DNA of 52,614 bases from Coriobacteriia bacterium (GCA_034370385.1 JAXMKZ010000034.1:1-52614); one strand, 5' to 3'; positions 39,314-50,672 are shown, counted from the first letter of the stretch. Numbers and translations are program-made. The notes: generated by a model from the sequence alone, not told the origin.

Positions 39314-41382
39314 GCGCCCGTCAGCTTGTCTTCGAGATCGGCACCGAGGAACTTCCTTCAAGCGCCGTGTACGCGGCCATCGAGCAGCTGCAGGTGGCCA
39401 TACCCAAGGCGCTTGATGATGCGCGCCTCGGCTACGACGGAATCGCGGTGCTGGCGTCGCCGCGCCGCCTTGCGGTTCTTGTGACCGACCTGTCCGAACA
39501 GCAGTCAGACGCAGTGACCGTGGCGAAGGGCCCCTCGGCCAAGGCCGCGTTCGGTGCGGATGGTGCCCCGACACCCGCGGCCATCGGGTTCGCCCGTGGT
39601 AAGGGTGTGGATGTCAGTGCGCTTGAGGTTCGCTCAGACGAGAGCGGCGAGTATGTCTACGCCACGGTCGAGACGACCGGCGGACCCACGAGCGAGGTTC
39701 TCCCGGGGCTGCTTTCCCGGGTAGCCGAGAACCTCGAGTGGGCGAAAGCGCAGCGGTGGGGACACGGCACCGCGCGTTTCCCGCGGCCGGTGCGTTGGCT
39801 GTTGTGCCTGTACGGCACCGACGTGATCGAGGTCGCCTTCGCAGGACTCACCTCAGGACGCACGACGTACGGGCATCGCTTCTTGCGGCCGGAGCCGATC
39901 GAGCTCACTGCCGCGTGGGAGTACACCGAGAAGCTCGAGGCGGGATGCGTGCTGGTGGATCACGAGCTCAGGGCGAAGGTTCTACGCGAGGGTATCGCTG
40001 CTGCGGCGACAGAGCATGACGCGCGAGCCGTGGTTCCCGACAAGACCTTTGCCGAGGTGGTCAATCTGGTGGAGTGGCCCACGGTGGCCGTCGGCACGTT
40101 CGATGAGGAGTTCCTTGAGGTACCGCGCGAGATGCTCGAGCACGCAATGGGCTCGCACCAGCGCTACTTTCCCCTGGAGCGCGCCGACGGCTCGCTCGAC
40201 AATCGGTTCCTCGTCGCTCACAACGGGGCGCCGGGCCAGACGGTGTCGATCGTGCGCGGTCACGAGCGGGTGATCCGCGCGCGCCTGTCGGATGCGGCAT
40301 TCTTCTACCGTGAGGATCTGGCGGTGCCGCTTGAGCAGTGGCTGACGCGCCTCGACACGGTGGTGTTCCAGGAGAAGCTGGGCACCTCTGCCGACAAGGT
40401 GGCGCGCGTCGAGCGGCTGACGGCACGACTCGCCGTGATGGTGGATGCTCCTGCCGATGAGGCTGCGTTCGCCGTGCGCGCCGCGCACCTCGCCAAGGCC
40501 GATCTGGTGACGAACTGCGTCGTCGAGTTCACCGACCTGCAAGGGACCATGGGCCGCTACTACGCGCTGGCGGCGGGCGAAGAGGCGCAGGTTGCTGTGG
40601 CCATCGAAGAGCACTACCGCCCTCGTTTCGCGGGCGATGCGCCGCCCACGACGATCGCCGGCCGGCTCGTCTCCATCGCAGACAAGGCCGACACGATCTG
40701 TGGGATCTTCGCCGCGGGGATGCCTCCGAAGGGCACCTCGGATCCTTTTGCGCTCAGGCGAGCCGCCATCGGAATCCTGCAGATGATGATCTCGGGCACG
40801 CCGATCACGCTCCAGGTCCTCATCACCGAGGCGCTTGAGCCACTGAGCTCCTCCGTCGTGTTCGACACCGACGCAGTGGGCAGCGCCGTGAGGGAGTTTC
40901 TCGTCGGGCGATTCGAGACGATTCTGCGCGATCGGGGTCATGCCTACGACACGGTGAGCGCGGTGCTTGCGGTGGCTGCCGACGATCCGGCGGACGCACT
41001 GGCTCGTTGCGAGGCGCTCACGTCGTTTCGCGCGTCGAGCGATGCCATGGAGAACCTGTCAGTCGCGTTCACTCGTGCGAGGAATCTAGCCAAGCCAGAA
41101 CTCGGCGTTGCCTACGAGCGAGAGATCATGGGTGCTGAGGAGATCGCGCTCGCCGACGCGCTCGACAGTGCCGGGGCCGAAGCGGACCAGCTCGTTGAAC
41201 AGCGCGCGTACTCGGCGTTGCTCGACTCCTACGCCGGTCTTCGTACACCGATCGATGCGTTCTTCGAGGCTGTTCTGGTCATGGACGAGGACGTCCAGAA
41301 GCGGGAGAACCGCTTGAGGCTTCTCAACCGCTTCGTCGCCCTCTTCGAGACGTTCGCCGATTTCGGGCGTCTGGCCGGCTGA
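39310..41382 (+). CDS. glyS: Glycyl-tRNA synthetase, beta chain
   Basis: 690 residues, the family's normal length. [20 protein letters not shown] at the start is the beta-chain signature; [14 protein letters not shown] near residue 158 is a core motif. The HD-like and DALR tRNA-binding regions occupy the C-terminal half. With GlyQ it forms the heterotetramer that charges tRNA-Gly. GTG start within the glyQ stop. Confidence 0.95.
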   Translation: MSARQLVFEIGTEELPSSAVYAAIEQLQVAIPKALDDARLGYDGIAVLASPRRLAVLVTDLSEQQSDAVTVAKGPSAKAAFGADGAPTPAAIGFARGKGVDVSALEVRSDESGEYVYATVETTGGPTSEVLPGLLSRVAENLEWAKAQRWGHGTARFPRPVRWLLCLYGTDVIEVAFAGLTSGRTTYGHRFLRPEPIELTAAWEYTEKLEAGCVLVDHELRAKVLREGIAAAATEHDARAVVPDKTFAEVVNLVEWPTVAVGTFDEEFLEVPREMLEHAMGSHQRYFPLERADGSLDNRFLVAHNGAPGQTVSIVRGHERVIRARLSDAAFFYREDLAVPLEQWLTRLDTVVFQEKLGTSADKVARVERLTARLAVMVDAPADEAAFAVRAAHLAKADLVTNCVVEFTDLQGTMGRYYALAAGEEAQVAVAIEEHYRPRFAGDAPPTTIAGRLVSIADKADTICGIFAAGMPPKGTSDPFALRRAAIGILQMMISGTPITLQVLITEALEPLSSSVVFDTDAVGSAVREFLVGRFETILRDRGHAYDTVSAVLAVAADDPADALARCEALTSFRASSDAMENLSVAFTRARNLAKPELGVAYEREIMGAEEIALADALDSAGAEADQLVEQRAYSALLDSYAGLRTPIDAFFEAVLVMDEDVQKRENRLRLLNRFVALFETFADFGRLAG

Positions 41383-41384
41383 CG

Positions 41385-42200
41385 GTGCCCGAGTCGATCT
41401 CGATTCATGTGATTTCGGACTCGCTGGGCGAGACGGGCGAGATGGTCGCGCGCGCAGCCGCTGCTCAGTTTGCCGAGAACGCCTTCATAATCGAACGTTT
41501 GACCAAGATCCACACGGCCGAGCAGCTTCGCGAAGAGGTCAGGTCCCACTGCGGACATCACTGCATCTTCTTCTACACGCTGGTGGATGCGTCGCTTCGC
41601 GCCGAGATGGAGCAGTTGTGCGCAGAGGGCGTCAACGGAGTGGACCTGCTCGGACCTTCCGTCGTACTCATCGAACGCGTCACGGGTCTGGCCCCTACCG
41701 GCGAGGCCGGAGGGATTCGCAGGACCGATGCCGACTACTTCGACCGTATCGAGGCGATGGAGTTCGCTGTCAAGCACGATGACGGCAGAAATCCCGAGGG
41801 GCTTGCCGAGGCCGACATCGTGCTCATCGGTGTGTCGCGCACGAGCAAGACTCCCCTGTCGATGTATCTGGCGTTCAAGGGCTGGCGGGTGGCCAACATC
41901 CCGCTCGCGCCTGGCATGGCACCTCCGCCCGAGCTCTTCGAGGTCGATCCGAGGAAGGTCTTCGGGCTGGTCACCAGTGTTGACGTCCTGCTCGACATTC
42001 GCCAAGTACGCATGCGAGAGATCGGCGCAGTCGTCCGGGGCTACGCTGAGCGCGAGGCGGTGGAGAAGGAGCTCGAGGAGGCGCGTGCGCTGATGAGGTG
42101 TATCGGGTGCATCGTCGTCCACACCGACAACCGCGCTGTCGAAGAGGCAGCGCAGGAGATCGTGCGCCAGGTGGAGGGCGGCCAGAGGGTAGGGGACTGA
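41385..42200 (+). CDS. PPDK/PEP-synthase regulatory kinase-phosphorylase
   Basis: 271 residues, a normal length for the YqfL/PpsR family (DUF299). ISIHVISDSLGETGEMVARA at the start and IGVSRTSKTPLSMYLAFKG (the P-loop, about 148) are diagnostic. It inactivates and reactivates its partner by ADP-dependent phosphorylation and Pi-dependent dephosphorylation of a threonine next to the catalytic His. That partner, ppdK, is next. GTG 41385 is 2 bp after glyS. Confidence 0.93.
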   Translation: MPESISIHVISDSLGETGEMVARAAAAQFAENAFIIERLTKIHTAEQLREEVRSHCGHHCIFFYTLVDASLRAEMEQLCAEGVNGVDLLGPSVVLIERVTGLAPTGEAGGIRRTDADYFDRIEAMEFAVKHDDGRNPEGLAEADIVLIGVSRTSKTPLSMYLAFKGWRVANIPLAPGMAPPPELFEVDPRKVFGLVTSVDVLLDIRQVRMREIGAVVRGYAEREAVEKELEEARALMRCIGCIVVHTDNRAVEEAAQEIVRQVEGGQRVGD

Positions 42201-42232
42201 AGAGACAACGGCCGCAGGCCGCGTTCGGCGCG

Positions 42233-42261
42233 TTACACGTTGGAAACGACTACGGTATGAT
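42233..42261 (+). promoter_or_regulatory. Possible ppdK promoter
   Basis: TATGAT (42256-42261) is a good -10; TTACAC (42233-42238) lies 17 bp upstream but is a weak -35. The predicted transcript start near 42268 would leave about 34 bases to the TTG at 42302 and would exclude the ATG at 42257. Confidence 0.4.
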
Positions 42262-42301
42262 TCGAGGTCACGCTGGCCCCGAACGGATGAGGGAGATAAC
42301 G

Positions 42302-45022
42302 TTGTCCGAGACCAAGCGCGTGTTCGCATTCGGTGGGGGGACCACTGAGGGCAACAAGTCCATGAAGTTCATACTCGGCGGCAAGGGTGCGAACCTGGCC
42401 GAGATGGCCAACATGGGTCTGCCCGTTCCGCCCGGCTTCACCATCACCTGTCAGGCATGCATGGAGTACTACCACGCCACGCCCCCGGCGTTTCCCGCCG
42501 GGTTGTCTGAGGAGATCGCCGCCCACGTGGCTGCCCTTGAGGCCAAGATGGGCAAGCGCCTTGGGGACGACAACGACCCTCTGCTCGTGTCGGTGCGCTC
42601 GGGCTCACCGTTCTCGATGCCGGGCATGATGGACACGGTTCTCAACCTGGGGCTCAACGACACCTCAATTCAGGGGCTGATCGCGCAGACGGGCAACGAG
42701 CGTTTCGCGTGGGACAGCTACCGGCGTTTCATCCAGATGTTCTCCAAGGTGGTGCTCGACGTCGAGGGAGACCTCTTCGAGAACGCCATCACTCGGATGA
42801 AACTGGACTGCGGCGCCGCGAGCGATACCGACCTGTCTTCCGAGCACCTTCGCGAACTGGTGGATACCTTCAAGGCCATCGTCTCGAAGCATGTTTCGGC
42901 TGACGCGTTCCCGTCGCTTGCCGTCGGCGGCACGGTCGCCTTCCCGCAAGACGTGGCTTCGCAGCTTCACCTTTCGATCGAGGCGGTCTTCAGAAGCTGG
43001 ATGAACGATCGGGCGGTCTACTACCGCCAGATGGAGAAGATCGCCGATGACCTCGGCACCGCCGTCAACGTCCAGACGATGGTCTTCGGCAACAAGGGCG
43101 AGACCTCCGCAACCGGCGTCGGCTTCACGCGCAACCCGGCCGACGGCACCAACGAGTACTACGGTGACTTCCTCACCAACGCGCAGGGCGAAGATGTCGT
43201 TGCCGGCATCCGCATCACGCGTCCAATCAGCGAGCTCAAGACGGTAGCGGGACTCGAGGCGGCCGGCGTTGAGCTCGACGGGGTGTTCGCTAAGCTCGAG
43301 TCTGAGTACCGCGACATGTGCGACATCGAGTTCACCATCGAGCAGGGCACGCTGTGGATGCTCCAGACCCGCGTGGGCAAGCGGACCGCGCGCGCTGCGC
43401 TCAAGGTGGCTATCGACATGGTCAAGGAAGGCATGATCACGCGCGAGGAAGCCGTCACGCGCATCGATCCGAGCCAGCTCGATCAGCTCCTTCACCCTCA
43501 GTTCGACACGAAGGCCACCTACGACGTGGTTGCCAAGGGGCTCAATGCGAGTCCGGGTGCCGCGGTGGGCGAGGTCGTGTTCTCGAGCCCCGATGCGGTG
43601 GCCGCTAAAGCCGAGGGTCGAAAGGCGATTCTCGTACGGTGGGAGACCAACCCCGACGATCTGGCGGGCATGGACGCGGCGCAGGGCATCTTGACGAGCC
43701 ACGGCGGCAAGACGAGCCATGCGGCGGTCGTCGCTCGCGGCATGGGCAAGCCCTGTGTGTGCGGCGTCGAGAAGCTCAAGATCGATGCCGAGGCCAAGGT
43801 GGCCCGCTTCGCCGGCTCCGACGTCGAGTTGCACGAGGGTGACCTGATCTCAATCGACGGCACGACCGGAATCGTCGTTCTGGGTGCGGTCTCTCTGGTC
43901 GAGCCGGAGGTCACGGGCGACTTCGACGAGATCCTGGCGTGGGCCGATGAGTTCCGTACGATGGGCGTTCGCGCCAATGCCGATACGCCTGACGACGCGG
44001 CCCTCGGCCGCAAGTTCGGTGCGGCAGGTATCGGACTGTGCCGAACCGAGCACATGTTCCTGGGCGACCGCAAGGACATCCTCCAGCGCTTCATCCTCGC
44101 CGAAGAGGGCGACGGCGTACGCGATCAAGCCCTCAAGGAGCTCTTGGATGCGCAGGTCGGCGACTTCCTCGGGATCTTCGAGGCTATGGACGGCCTGCCT
44201 GTCACCGTTCGTCTGCTCGACCCGCCGCTGCACGAGTTCCTCGACTCTCCGCGCGAGCTGGAGGTCGAGATCGTGCGCGCCGAACTGTCGGGCGCGCCGG
44301 CAGCTGAGCTGGTGGCTAAGCGCAAGCTCCTCGCGCAGATCGACTCGATGGTCGAGATGAACCCCATGCTGGGCTTGCGCGGATGCCGTTTGGGCATCAT
44401 GCATCCCGAGCTGTACGCGATGCAGGTTCGGGCTATCACGATCGCCACGTGCGAGCTCAAGAAGGCCGGCAAGGACCCGCGCCCCGAGATCATGATCCCG
44501 CTTGTCAGCGTCAAGGCGGAGCTCGAGATGCTGCGGGCCGAGAGCGTACAGGTCATCGCCGATGTCTCCGCCGAGCAGGGCGTCGCTGTGGACATCCCGA
44601 TCGGGACCATGATCGAGCTGCCGCGGGCGGCTGTGACCGCTGATGAGATCGGTGAAGTGGCCGACTTCTTCAGCTTCGGCACCAACGACCTCACTCAGAC
44701 CACGTTCGGCTTCTCGCGCGACGACATCGAGAGCAAGTTCCTGCCGCGATACCTGGAGCGCAAGGTGCTTCTCCGCAACCCGTTCGAGACGATCGACGAC
44801 GGCGTGGCCACGATGGTCAAGATCGGATGCGAGAAGGGCCGCAGCGTCAATCCCACGATCAAACTGGGAGTGTGTGGCGAACACGGTGGAGACCCGGAAT
44901 CCGTGCACATCTTCTTCGAGATCGGGCTCGACTATGTGAGCTGCTCACCCTACCGGGTGCCGCTGGCCAGGTTGGCGGCCGCCCAAGCCGCTCTGCAGGC
45001 CGGGGGAGCGGGTAACGCGTAG
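42302..45022 (+). CDS. ppdK: Pyruvate, phosphate dikinase
   Basis: About 906 residues. An ATP-grasp N-terminus (GGKGANLAEMANMGLPVPPG, about 26-45), the central phosphohistidine domain with SHGGKTSHAAVVARGMGKPC (catalytic His; regulatory Thr two residues before it), and a C-terminal PEP-binding TIM barrel (LCRTEHMF, FGTNDLTQTTFGFSRDD). It interconverts pyruvate + ATP + Pi and PEP + AMP + PPi. TTG 42302 is preferred because GAGGGAG (42289-42295) lies upstream; ATG 42287 is possible. Its regulator precedes it, and pyrophosphate may feed the pump at 46.6 kb. Confidence 0.95.
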   Translation: MSETKRVFAFGGGTTEGNKSMKFILGGKGANLAEMANMGLPVPPGFTITCQACMEYYHATPPAFPAGLSEEIAAHVAALEAKMGKRLGDDNDPLLVSVRSGSPFSMPGMMDTVLNLGLNDTSIQGLIAQTGNERFAWDSYRRFIQMFSKVVLDVEGDLFENAITRMKLDCGAASDTDLSSEHLRELVDTFKAIVSKHVSADAFPSLAVGGTVAFPQDVASQLHLSIEAVFRSWMNDRAVYYRQMEKIADDLGTAVNVQTMVFGNKGETSATGVGFTRNPADGTNEYYGDFLTNAQGEDVVAGIRITRPISELKTVAGLEAAGVELDGVFAKLESEYRDMCDIEFTIEQGTLWMLQTRVGKRTARAALKVAIDMVKEGMITREEAVTRIDPSQLDQLLHPQFDTKATYDVVAKGLNASPGAAVGEVVFSSPDAVAAKAEGRKAILVRWETNPDDLAGMDAAQGILTSHGGKTSHAAVVARGMGKPCVCGVEKLKIDAEAKVARFAGSDVELHEGDLISIDGTTGIVVLGAVSLVEPEVTGDFDEILAWADEFRTMGVRANADTPDDAALGRKFGAAGIGLCRTEHMFLGDRKDILQRFILAEEGDGVRDQALKELLDAQVGDFLGIFEAMDGLPVTVRLLDPPLHEFLDSPRELEVEIVRAELSGAPAAELVAKRKLLAQIDSMVEMNPMLGLRGCRLGIMHPELYAMQVRAITIATCELKKAGKDPRPEIMIPLVSVKAELEMLRAESVQVIADVSAEQGVAVDIPIGTMIELPRAAVTADEIGEVADFFSFGTNDLTQTTFGFSRDDIESKFLPRYLERKVLLRNPFETIDDGVATMVKIGCEKGRSVNPTIKLGVCGEHGGDPESVHIFFEIGLDYVSCSPYRVPLARLAAAQAALQAGGAGNA

Positions 45023-45032
45023 AGAATCAATG

Positions 45033-45062
45033 GAAGGGCCCGGCCACACAGCCGGGCCCTTC
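45033..45062 (+). terminator. Hairpin terminator after ppdK
   Basis: GAAGGGCCCGGC (45033-45044) pairs perfectly with GCCGGGCCCTTC (45051-45062) around a CACACA loop, 12 bp in all. No T-run follows, as is common in GC-rich genomes. Confidence 0.75.
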
Positions 45063-45080
45063 GTGCAAGAGGGGACTGAC

Positions 45081-45419
45081 GTGAGAGGCACGAGGCTTTG
45101 GCAGGCGGCGGGATCGCCCCTCATTCAAGGGCGCTCGCGTGCCTTCGTGCCGTACTGGCGTCATTTCGTGTTTGCGCTCGCTGCCTGCGGTGTCATAGTC
45201 GCCGTGTACGATGTGGCGACGTCCGCTGGTCCCCAGATGTCGCTCGAAGGCTTCCTTTCGGTCGGTGCCTCCCTGGTGGCTGGGCTCGCGTACGGGTTCG
45301 TTCCCGCGGCGGTCTCGGTAGGGATCTTCCGTCGACTGAACACGCGCCACGTCTGGTTTGCCGCGGGACTGTTCTCCGCCGTGCTGGTCGGCGCGGCGCG
45401 ACTGGTGTGGCCGCTGTGA
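45081..45419 (+). CDS. Small integral membrane protein
   Basis: 112 residues from GTG 45081, with GAGGGGA upstream. Three hydrophobic segments (FVFALAACGVIVAVYDVA, GFLSVGASLVAGLAYGFVPA, WFAAGLFSAVLVGAARLVW). No motif recognised. It starts 18 bp past the ppdK terminator and precedes dgt. Confidence 0.5.
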   Translation: MRGTRLWQAAGSPLIQGRSRAFVPYWRHFVFALAACGVIVAVYDVATSAGPQMSLEGFLSVGASLVAGLAYGFVPAAVSVGIFRRLNTRHVWFAAGLFSAVLVGAARLVWPL

Positions 45420-45471
45420 CGTTTCGGCCCGCTCGTTTCGCGTGACCGCTCTAGAAAGGGATCGATCGCTG

Positions 45472-46500
45472 ATGACCATACGTGCGACATGGGAGGCCCG
45501 CGAGCGCGCGACGCTCTCGGTGAGGGCCGCGTTCTCGGACGCCACGCGGGGGCGCGAGCGCCCGGTGGGCGAGGACACCTACCGCACCGACTTCCAGCGC
45601 GATCGCGACCGCATCATCCACTGCAAGGCGTTTCGGCGCCTCTCGCACAAGACGCAGGTCTTCCTGGCGCCTGAAGGCGACCACTACCGGACCCGACTCA
45701 CACACACCCTGGAGGTCGCTCAGATCGCGCGGTCGATCGCCCGTGCATTGCGGCTGAACGAGGACCTCACGGAGGCCATCGCGCTGGGTCACGACCTGGG
45801 GCACACCCCCTTCGGTCACACGGGTGAGGACGCGCTGTGCCACGCGCTTGAGGAGATCGGGGACGTCTACCCCTGCGTCCCGCATCCGTTCAAGCACAAC
45901 CTCCAGAGCCTGCGCATCGTAGAGCACCTCGAGTACGAGGGGCGGGGGCTGAATCTCACGTGGGAGGTCCGAAACGGCATCCGTTGCCACACCGGCTCGG
46001 AACGCGCGGCCACTCTTGAGGGCCAGATCGTCGCCATCGCGGACCGCATCGCCTACGTCAATCACGACGTCGACGACGCGATCAGGGCCGGCGTGCTGAC
46101 CGAAGAAGAACTGCCGGCCCGACCCACGGACGTCTTGGGGCACACTCATGCTCAGCGCATAACGACGCTGGTCGAGGACCTCGTCGCGACGAGCGAGGAT
46201 TCCGACGTCATCACCATGAGCGACCCCGTGATGTCTGCGATGCTCGAGCTCCGGAGCTTCCTCTTCGACAACGTCTATCTCTCCAGCGCGGCCAAAGCCG
46301 AGGAGCCCAAAGCGTATGGCGTCGTGCGGACGCTGTTCGCGCACTACCTCGCGAACCCGGGCGATCTGCCGGTGGACGAACAGCCGGATGACGACGACGG
46401 GCTGGTGCAGGCGGTCACTGATTATGTCTCGGGTATGACGGACCGCTTCGCCATCCGAACCTTCCAAGAGATCATGGTGCCCAGCCGCTGGCGGGCGTGA
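45472..46500 (+). CDS. dgt: dGTP triphosphohydrolase-like HD protein
   Basis: 342 residues. HTLEVAQIARSIARAL (about 80) and ALGHDLGHTPFGHTGEDAL (about 104) hold the HD-metal motif of Dgt-type dNTPases, preceded by RTDFQRDRDRIIHCKAFRRL (about 38-57), the family's N-terminal signature. It hydrolyses dNTPs to nucleoside and triphosphate, limiting dNTP pools. In actinobacteria it is often next to dnaG, as here. ATG 45472 has AAAGGGA upstream. Confidence 0.9.
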   Translation: MTIRATWEARERATLSVRAAFSDATRGRERPVGEDTYRTDFQRDRDRIIHCKAFRRLSHKTQVFLAPEGDHYRTRLTHTLEVAQIARSIARALRLNEDLTEAIALGHDLGHTPFGHTGEDALCHALEEIGDVYPCVPHPFKHNLQSLRIVEHLEYEGRGLNLTWEVRNGIRCHTGSERAATLEGQIVAIADRIAYVNHDVDDAIRAGVLTEEELPARPTDVLGHTHAQRITTLVEDLVATSEDSDVITMSDPVMSAMLELRSFLFDNVYLSSAAKAEEPKAYGVVRTLFAHYLANPGDLPVDEQPDDDDGLVQAVTDYVSGMTDRFAIRTFQEIMVPSRWRA

Positions 46501-46516
46501 GTGTGTTTCTTCTGTG

Positions 46517-46545
46517 TTGCCGCACCATGGACGGTCGTATATCAT
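46517..46545 (+). promoter_or_regulatory. Promoter of the membrane pyrophosphatase gene
   Basis: TTGCCG (46517-46522), a 17 bp spacer and TATCAT (46540-46545). Transcription would start about 67 bases before ATG 46619. Confidence 0.5.
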
Positions 46546-46618
46546 CGCGTGAGCATCGAGGGGCGGAGCGCATAGACGCGCTTGCGCATGCAACAACCGG
46601 GAAGGGAGACGCACATTC

Positions 46619-48718
46619 ATGGCTGATTGGATAGCATGGCTCGCGCCCGCATCCGCTGCACTGGGAATCGGGGTCGCGATCTACTTGGCGACTTGGGTTC
46701 TCAAGCAGGATCCGGGCAACGAGAAGATGCAGGAGATCTCGAAGGCGACACAGGAGGGCGCACTGGCGTTCCTGCTGCGTGAGTATCGAGTCCTTGCGAT
46801 CTTCGCGATCGTGGTCGCGGTCATCATCGTGGTCGTTCCCGCGATGCCGCCGCTCACAGCGGTCGCATTCCTGACAGGAGCCATCCTGTCCGCGGCTGCC
46901 GGCTACTTCGGCATGTACGTCGCGACCAGGGCGAACGCCCGTACCGCGCAGGCGGCAACCGAGGGCATCCACAAGGCCCTCAACGTCGCCTTCCGTTCCG
47001 GTCTTACGATGGGACTCACCGTAGCCTCCTTCGGGCTGGGTGGTATCTCACTGTGGATCATCACCATGCTCCTCACCGGGACGAATCCGGCCGAGAACGT
47101 CTTCATCGTCAACGGCTTCGCGATGGGCGCGAGCTCGATCGCGCTGTTCGCGCGTGTGGGTGGCGGTATCTACACGAAGGCGGCTGACGTCGGCGCCGAC
47201 CTCGTGGGCAAGGTCGAGGCCGGTATCCCCGAGGACGATCCGCGCAACCCTGCAGTCATCGCCGACAACGTCGGTGACAACGTCGGCGATGTGGCCGGCA
47301 TGGGCGCCGACCTGTTCGAGTCGTTCGTGGGCTCGATCCTGGCGCCGGTCGTCCTTGCGATCTCGCTGTGGGGCATGACCACCGGGTTCGATTCCATGGA
47401 CTTCCGCTACGGCGCCACCGCGCCGCTGCTGATCGCCGCTGTCGGCATCGTGACGTCGATCTTCGGCCTGTTCGCCGTCCGCGCCAAGGAAGGTGCCAAC
47501 CTTCACGAGGCGCTCAACATGGGCACCTACGTGGCGGCCACCCTCCAGCTGGGTGCCATGGGCTTCCTGTTCTGGCACTGGTCCAGCCGTGAGGGCTCAG
47601 ACCCCGCCCGCATGTGGTTCTTCGGCGCGGTCGTCGCGGGCCTTGCCGCCGGTATCGCCATCGGCAAGATCACCGAGTACTTCTGCTCGGATCACTTCCG
47701 TCCCACTCAGAAGATCGCTGAGGCGTCCGAGACCGGGGCGGCTACGAACATCATCGCGGGTCTGGGTACCGGCATGATGTCCACCGCTGCGCCGATCTTC
47801 GTCGTGTGCGCCGGCATCATCGTCTCGTTCCTCGCTGGTGAAGCCGCAGCCCCGGGCGGCGGCATCTACGGCATCGGCCTCGCCGCGCTGGGTATGCTCT
47901 CGATCATCGCCATCACGGTGGGCGTGGACGCCTACGGCCCCGTCGCCGACAACGCCGGCGGTATCGCCGAGATGGCGCACATGGGTCCGGAGATCCGCAA
48001 GATCACCGACTCGCTCGACAGCGTCGGCAACACGACGGCCGCCATCGCCAAGGGCTTCGCGATCGGCTCGGCCGGTCTCACCGCCCTGGCGCTGTTCGTG
48101 GCGTTCCGCACGCAGCTCGCCGCCGGCGGTATCGTGATGAACATGGGACTCGACAATCCGTACGTCATCGTGGGCCTGTTCATCGGTGGCATGCTGCCGT
48201 TCCTCTTCGGCGCTCTGACGATGAACGCTGTGGGCCGCGCGGCCTTCTCGATGATCGAGGAAGTCCGCCGCCAGTTCCGCGAGATTCCCGGCATCATGGA
48301 AGGCACCGGCAAGCCGGACTACGCCGCCTGTGTCGACATCTCGACCAAGGCCTCCCTGCGCGAGATGGTCGTCCCCGGCGTCATCGCCGTGGCCGCTCCG
48401 CTCCTTGTGGGTATGGTCTCGGTGGACATGCTCACCGGTCTTCTCGCTGGATCGCTGGTGACAGGATTCCTGCTGGCAATCTTCATGGCCAACGCCGGTG
48501 GCGCGTGGGACAACGCGAAGAAGTACATCGAGGGTGGCAAGCACGGCGGCAAGGGCTCTGATGCCCATAAGGCCGCCGTCGTCGGCGACACCGTGGGCGA
48601 TCCGTTCAAGGACACCTCCGGTCCGTCGATGAACATCCTCATCAAGCTCATGACCGTCGTGAGTTTGGTCTTCGTGCCCCTGTTCATCTCCTTGGGTGGC
48701 GGGTTCCTGGGCCGCTAG
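46619..48718 (+). CDS. hppA: Membrane-bound pyrophosphatase, K+-dependent type
   Basis: 699 residues with about 16 membrane segments. The PPi/Mg2+ site is complete: [42 protein letters not shown] and [15 protein letters not shown]. The segment [10 protein letters not shown] carries Ala where K+-independent enzymes have Lys, which places it in the K+-dependent class. These pumps use pyrophosphate to move H+ or Na+; which ion cannot be set without the Glu position in the sixth helix. GAAGGGAG lies upstream of ATG 46619. Confidence 0.95.
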   Translation: MADWIAWLAPASAALGIGVAIYLATWVLKQDPGNEKMQEISKATQEGALAFLLREYRVLAIFAIVVAVIIVVVPAMPPLTAVAFLTGAILSAAAGYFGMYVATRANARTAQAATEGIHKALNVAFRSGLTMGLTVASFGLGGISLWIITMLLTGTNPAENVFIVNGFAMGASSIALFARVGGGIYTKAADVGADLVGKVEAGIPEDDPRNPAVIADNVGDNVGDVAGMGADLFESFVGSILAPVVLAISLWGMTTGFDSMDFRYGATAPLLIAAVGIVTSIFGLFAVRAKEGANLHEALNMGTYVAATLQLGAMGFLFWHWSSREGSDPARMWFFGAVVAGLAAGIAIGKITEYFCSDHFRPTQKIAEASETGAATNIIAGLGTGMMSTAAPIFVVCAGIIVSFLAGEAAAPGGGIYGIGLAALGMLSIIAITVGVDAYGPVADNAGGIAEMAHMGPEIRKITDSLDSVGNTTAAIAKGFAIGSAGLTALALFVAFRTQLAAGGIVMNMGLDNPYVIVGLFIGGMLPFLFGALTMNAVGRAAFSMIEEVRRQFREIPGIMEGTGKPDYAACVDISTKASLREMVVPGVIAVAAPLLVGMVSVDMLTGLLAGSLVTGFLLAIFMANAGGAWDNAKKYIEGGKHGGKGSDAHKAAVVGDTVGDPFKDTSGPSMNILIKLMTVVSLVFVPLFISLGGGFLGR

Positions 48719-48751
48719 ATCTGCGTAACCAGTACTGCTGATCGCCGGGTG

Positions 48752-48781
48752 CTCCCGGGTGCCGCGAGGTGCCCGGGAGCC
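48752..48781 (+). terminator. Hairpin terminator after hppA
   Basis: GCTCCCGGG (48752-48760) pairs with CCCGGGAGC (48773-48781) around a 12-base loop. No T-run follows. It separates hppA from dnaG. Confidence 0.65.
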
Positions 48782-48851
48782 TCGTCGTCTCGACGGGCGG
48801 GTGTGTAGGTGCGCTGCGCCCGGGGAACGGTGACATGTGAGAGGGGGTCGA

Positions 48852-50672
48852 GTGGGTCGCATCAGTGACGAAGACGTCGCGCGCGTGCGTGATGCCACTG
48901 ACCTTGTCTCGCTCGTCGCAGAGCGCGTGCCTCTGAAGCAGAAAGGGCGTCTGTTCTGGGGCAACTGCCCGTTCCACGGCGAGAAGACGCCGAGCTTCAA
49001 GGTTGATCCGGGGCGGCAGGACTGGCATTGCTTCGGTTGCGGTGCGCACGGCGACGCCTTCGGCTACCTCATGCGTATGGAGAGCATGGACTTTCCTGAC
49101 GCCGTGCGGCTGCTCGCCGATAGGGCCCGGGTGGAGATCCATGAGTCCGAGGGGGGAGTGCCTCGGGGCTACAAGGATCGCCTGTACGCGGTTCTTGCCG
49201 AGAGCGCCGACTTCTACCATAAGTCGCTGGTCGGATCGCGTGAGCAGGGGGCGACCAAGGCCCGAGAGTACTTGAAGCACCGGGGTTTTGGCAGCGAAGT
49301 GGCCAAGCGGTGGCAGCTGGGTTTCTCGCTCGGGCGGGGTTCGTTGGTTCGACACCTGACCCAGGCGGGCTTCACCCCTGAAGAGATGGTGGACGCCAAC
49401 GTGGCCCTACGGGGCGACGACGCCTCGCTCAAGGATCGATTCTACGAGCGTGTGATGTTCCCGATCTCCGACATCCAGGGGCGCATCGTGGCCTTCGGAG
49501 GGCGCGTCGTGGGCACCGGCGAACCCAAATACCTCAATACCAACGATACGCCGGTCTTTCACAAGTCGGCCAACATGTACGGCATCGAGCGCGCCAAGGC
49601 CGCGATCACGTCAAGCGGGGATGCCGTGGTGGTCGAGGGGTATACGGACGTGATCGCACTGCACGAGGCGGGTGTCCAAAACGCTGTGGCGACTCTAGGC
49701 ACGGCTCTGACGCAGCAGCACGTGCGACTACTCGGGCGATTCGCCCGCAGGGTGGTCTACCTCTTCGACGGCGATGAGGCCGGTATGCGAGCCGCGGATC
49801 GCGCGGTGGAGTTCGTCGACCGGACGCTCACCCCCGAGGCGGGTGGCGGCCGCGTGGATCTTCTGGTGGCGATGCTGCCCAGTGGCACCGACCCCGCGGA
49901 CTATGTGGCTGCGCAGGGCGTTGACGCGCTGGGCTCGGTCGTTGCAGCCGCGGAGCCGCTGTTGCAGTTTGCCATCGACCGTCGGCTGGCACGGTGGGAC
50001 CTTGATCGTCCCGAGGAACGCGCCCGTGCGCTGACCGAGGCTGCTGCCGTGCTCGCGCCCGTCAAAGATTCCATCCTCGCGGATGACTACGCTAACTACA
50101 TTGCGGATAGACTGTTCGCGGACTTCACCACGGTGAAGCGTGCGATCGGCAAGGCGACGGCCAGTCCGAGGCAGGCTGAAGAGGTGGCCGCGGTTGCACC
50201 ACGATCGAAGTCAGGGCTTCAGCCGCCGGTTTCGGGCGAGGCCAAGGCTGAGCGAGACACCGTAGCCTTGCTCGTGAGGACGCCCTCGCTGCGGGGGAGG
50301 GCACAAGAATTGCTTGCTGAAGGGCTCGTGTCCGACGTGTTCTATATTCGGATGCTCGAAGCTGTTTTGGAGGCTCCGCCCGCAACGACATCGGGCGAGA
50401 TGATCGAGCTCATAGAGCAGCGAGTGACCGGTGCTAGTACGGTCCTGGGAGCCGCAGAGGCGCGTGATTCGGGTATTGAACCGGAAGCGCTGTTCGATTC
50501 GCTTGAGTCCAGTCTCAAGGAGTTTGCCTTGGAGAGGCGAATTGCGGCAGCGAAGGGTCTGGCCCGTAGCGAGGAAGTAGTCAAGGACCCGGCTCGATAT
50601 GACGAGATATTCAGGGAAGTGTCAGAGATGCAGCGTCAGCTGGACACCCTGAAGCGATCCAGAAGGACCTGA
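48852..50672 (+). CDS. dnaG: DNA primase
   Basis: 606 residues. N-terminal CHC2 zinc finger with [16 protein letters not shown] and [15 protein letters not shown] (about 37-75); TOPRIM core with [15 protein letters not shown] and [16 protein letters not shown] (about 260-320); the C-terminal helicase-binding region is about 430-606. It makes RNA primers for replication. GTG 48852 follows AGGGGG; GTG 48837 is an alternative. It is followed closely by rpoD, a classic order. Confidence 0.95.
   Translation: MGRISDEDVARVRDATDLVSLVAERVPLKQKGRLFWGNCPFHGEKTPSFKVDPGRQDWHCFGCGAHGDAFGYLMRMESMDFPDAVRLLADRARVEIHESEGGVPRGYKDRLYAVLAESADFYHKSLVGSREQGATKAREYLKHRGFGSEVAKRWQLGFSLGRGSLVRHLTQAGFTPEEMVDANVALRGDDASLKDRFYERVMFPISDIQGRIVAFGGRVVGTGEPKYLNTNDTPVFHKSANMYGIERAKAAITSSGDAVVVEGYTDVIALHEAGVQNAVATLGTALTQQHVRLLGRFARRVVYLFDGDEAGMRAADRAVEFVDRTLTPEAGGGRVDLLVAMLPSGTDPADYVAAQGVDALGSVVAAAEPLLQFAIDRRLARWDLDRPEERARALTEAAAVLAPVKDSILADDYANYIADRLFADFTTVKRAIGKATASPRQAEEVAAVAPRSKSGLQPPVSGEAKAERDTVALLVRTPSLRGRAQELLAEGLVSDVFYIRMLEAVLEAPPATTSGEMIELIEQRVTGASTVLGAAEARDSGIEPEALFDSLESSLKEFALERRIAAAKGLARSEEVVKDPARYDEIFREVSEMQRQLDTLKRSRRT

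Noticed and set aside
47597-49000. Long minus-strand frame over hppA and dnaG start
   Set aside because: Antisense shadow of two well-supported genes; composition is His/Asp/Glu-rich and without a domain.
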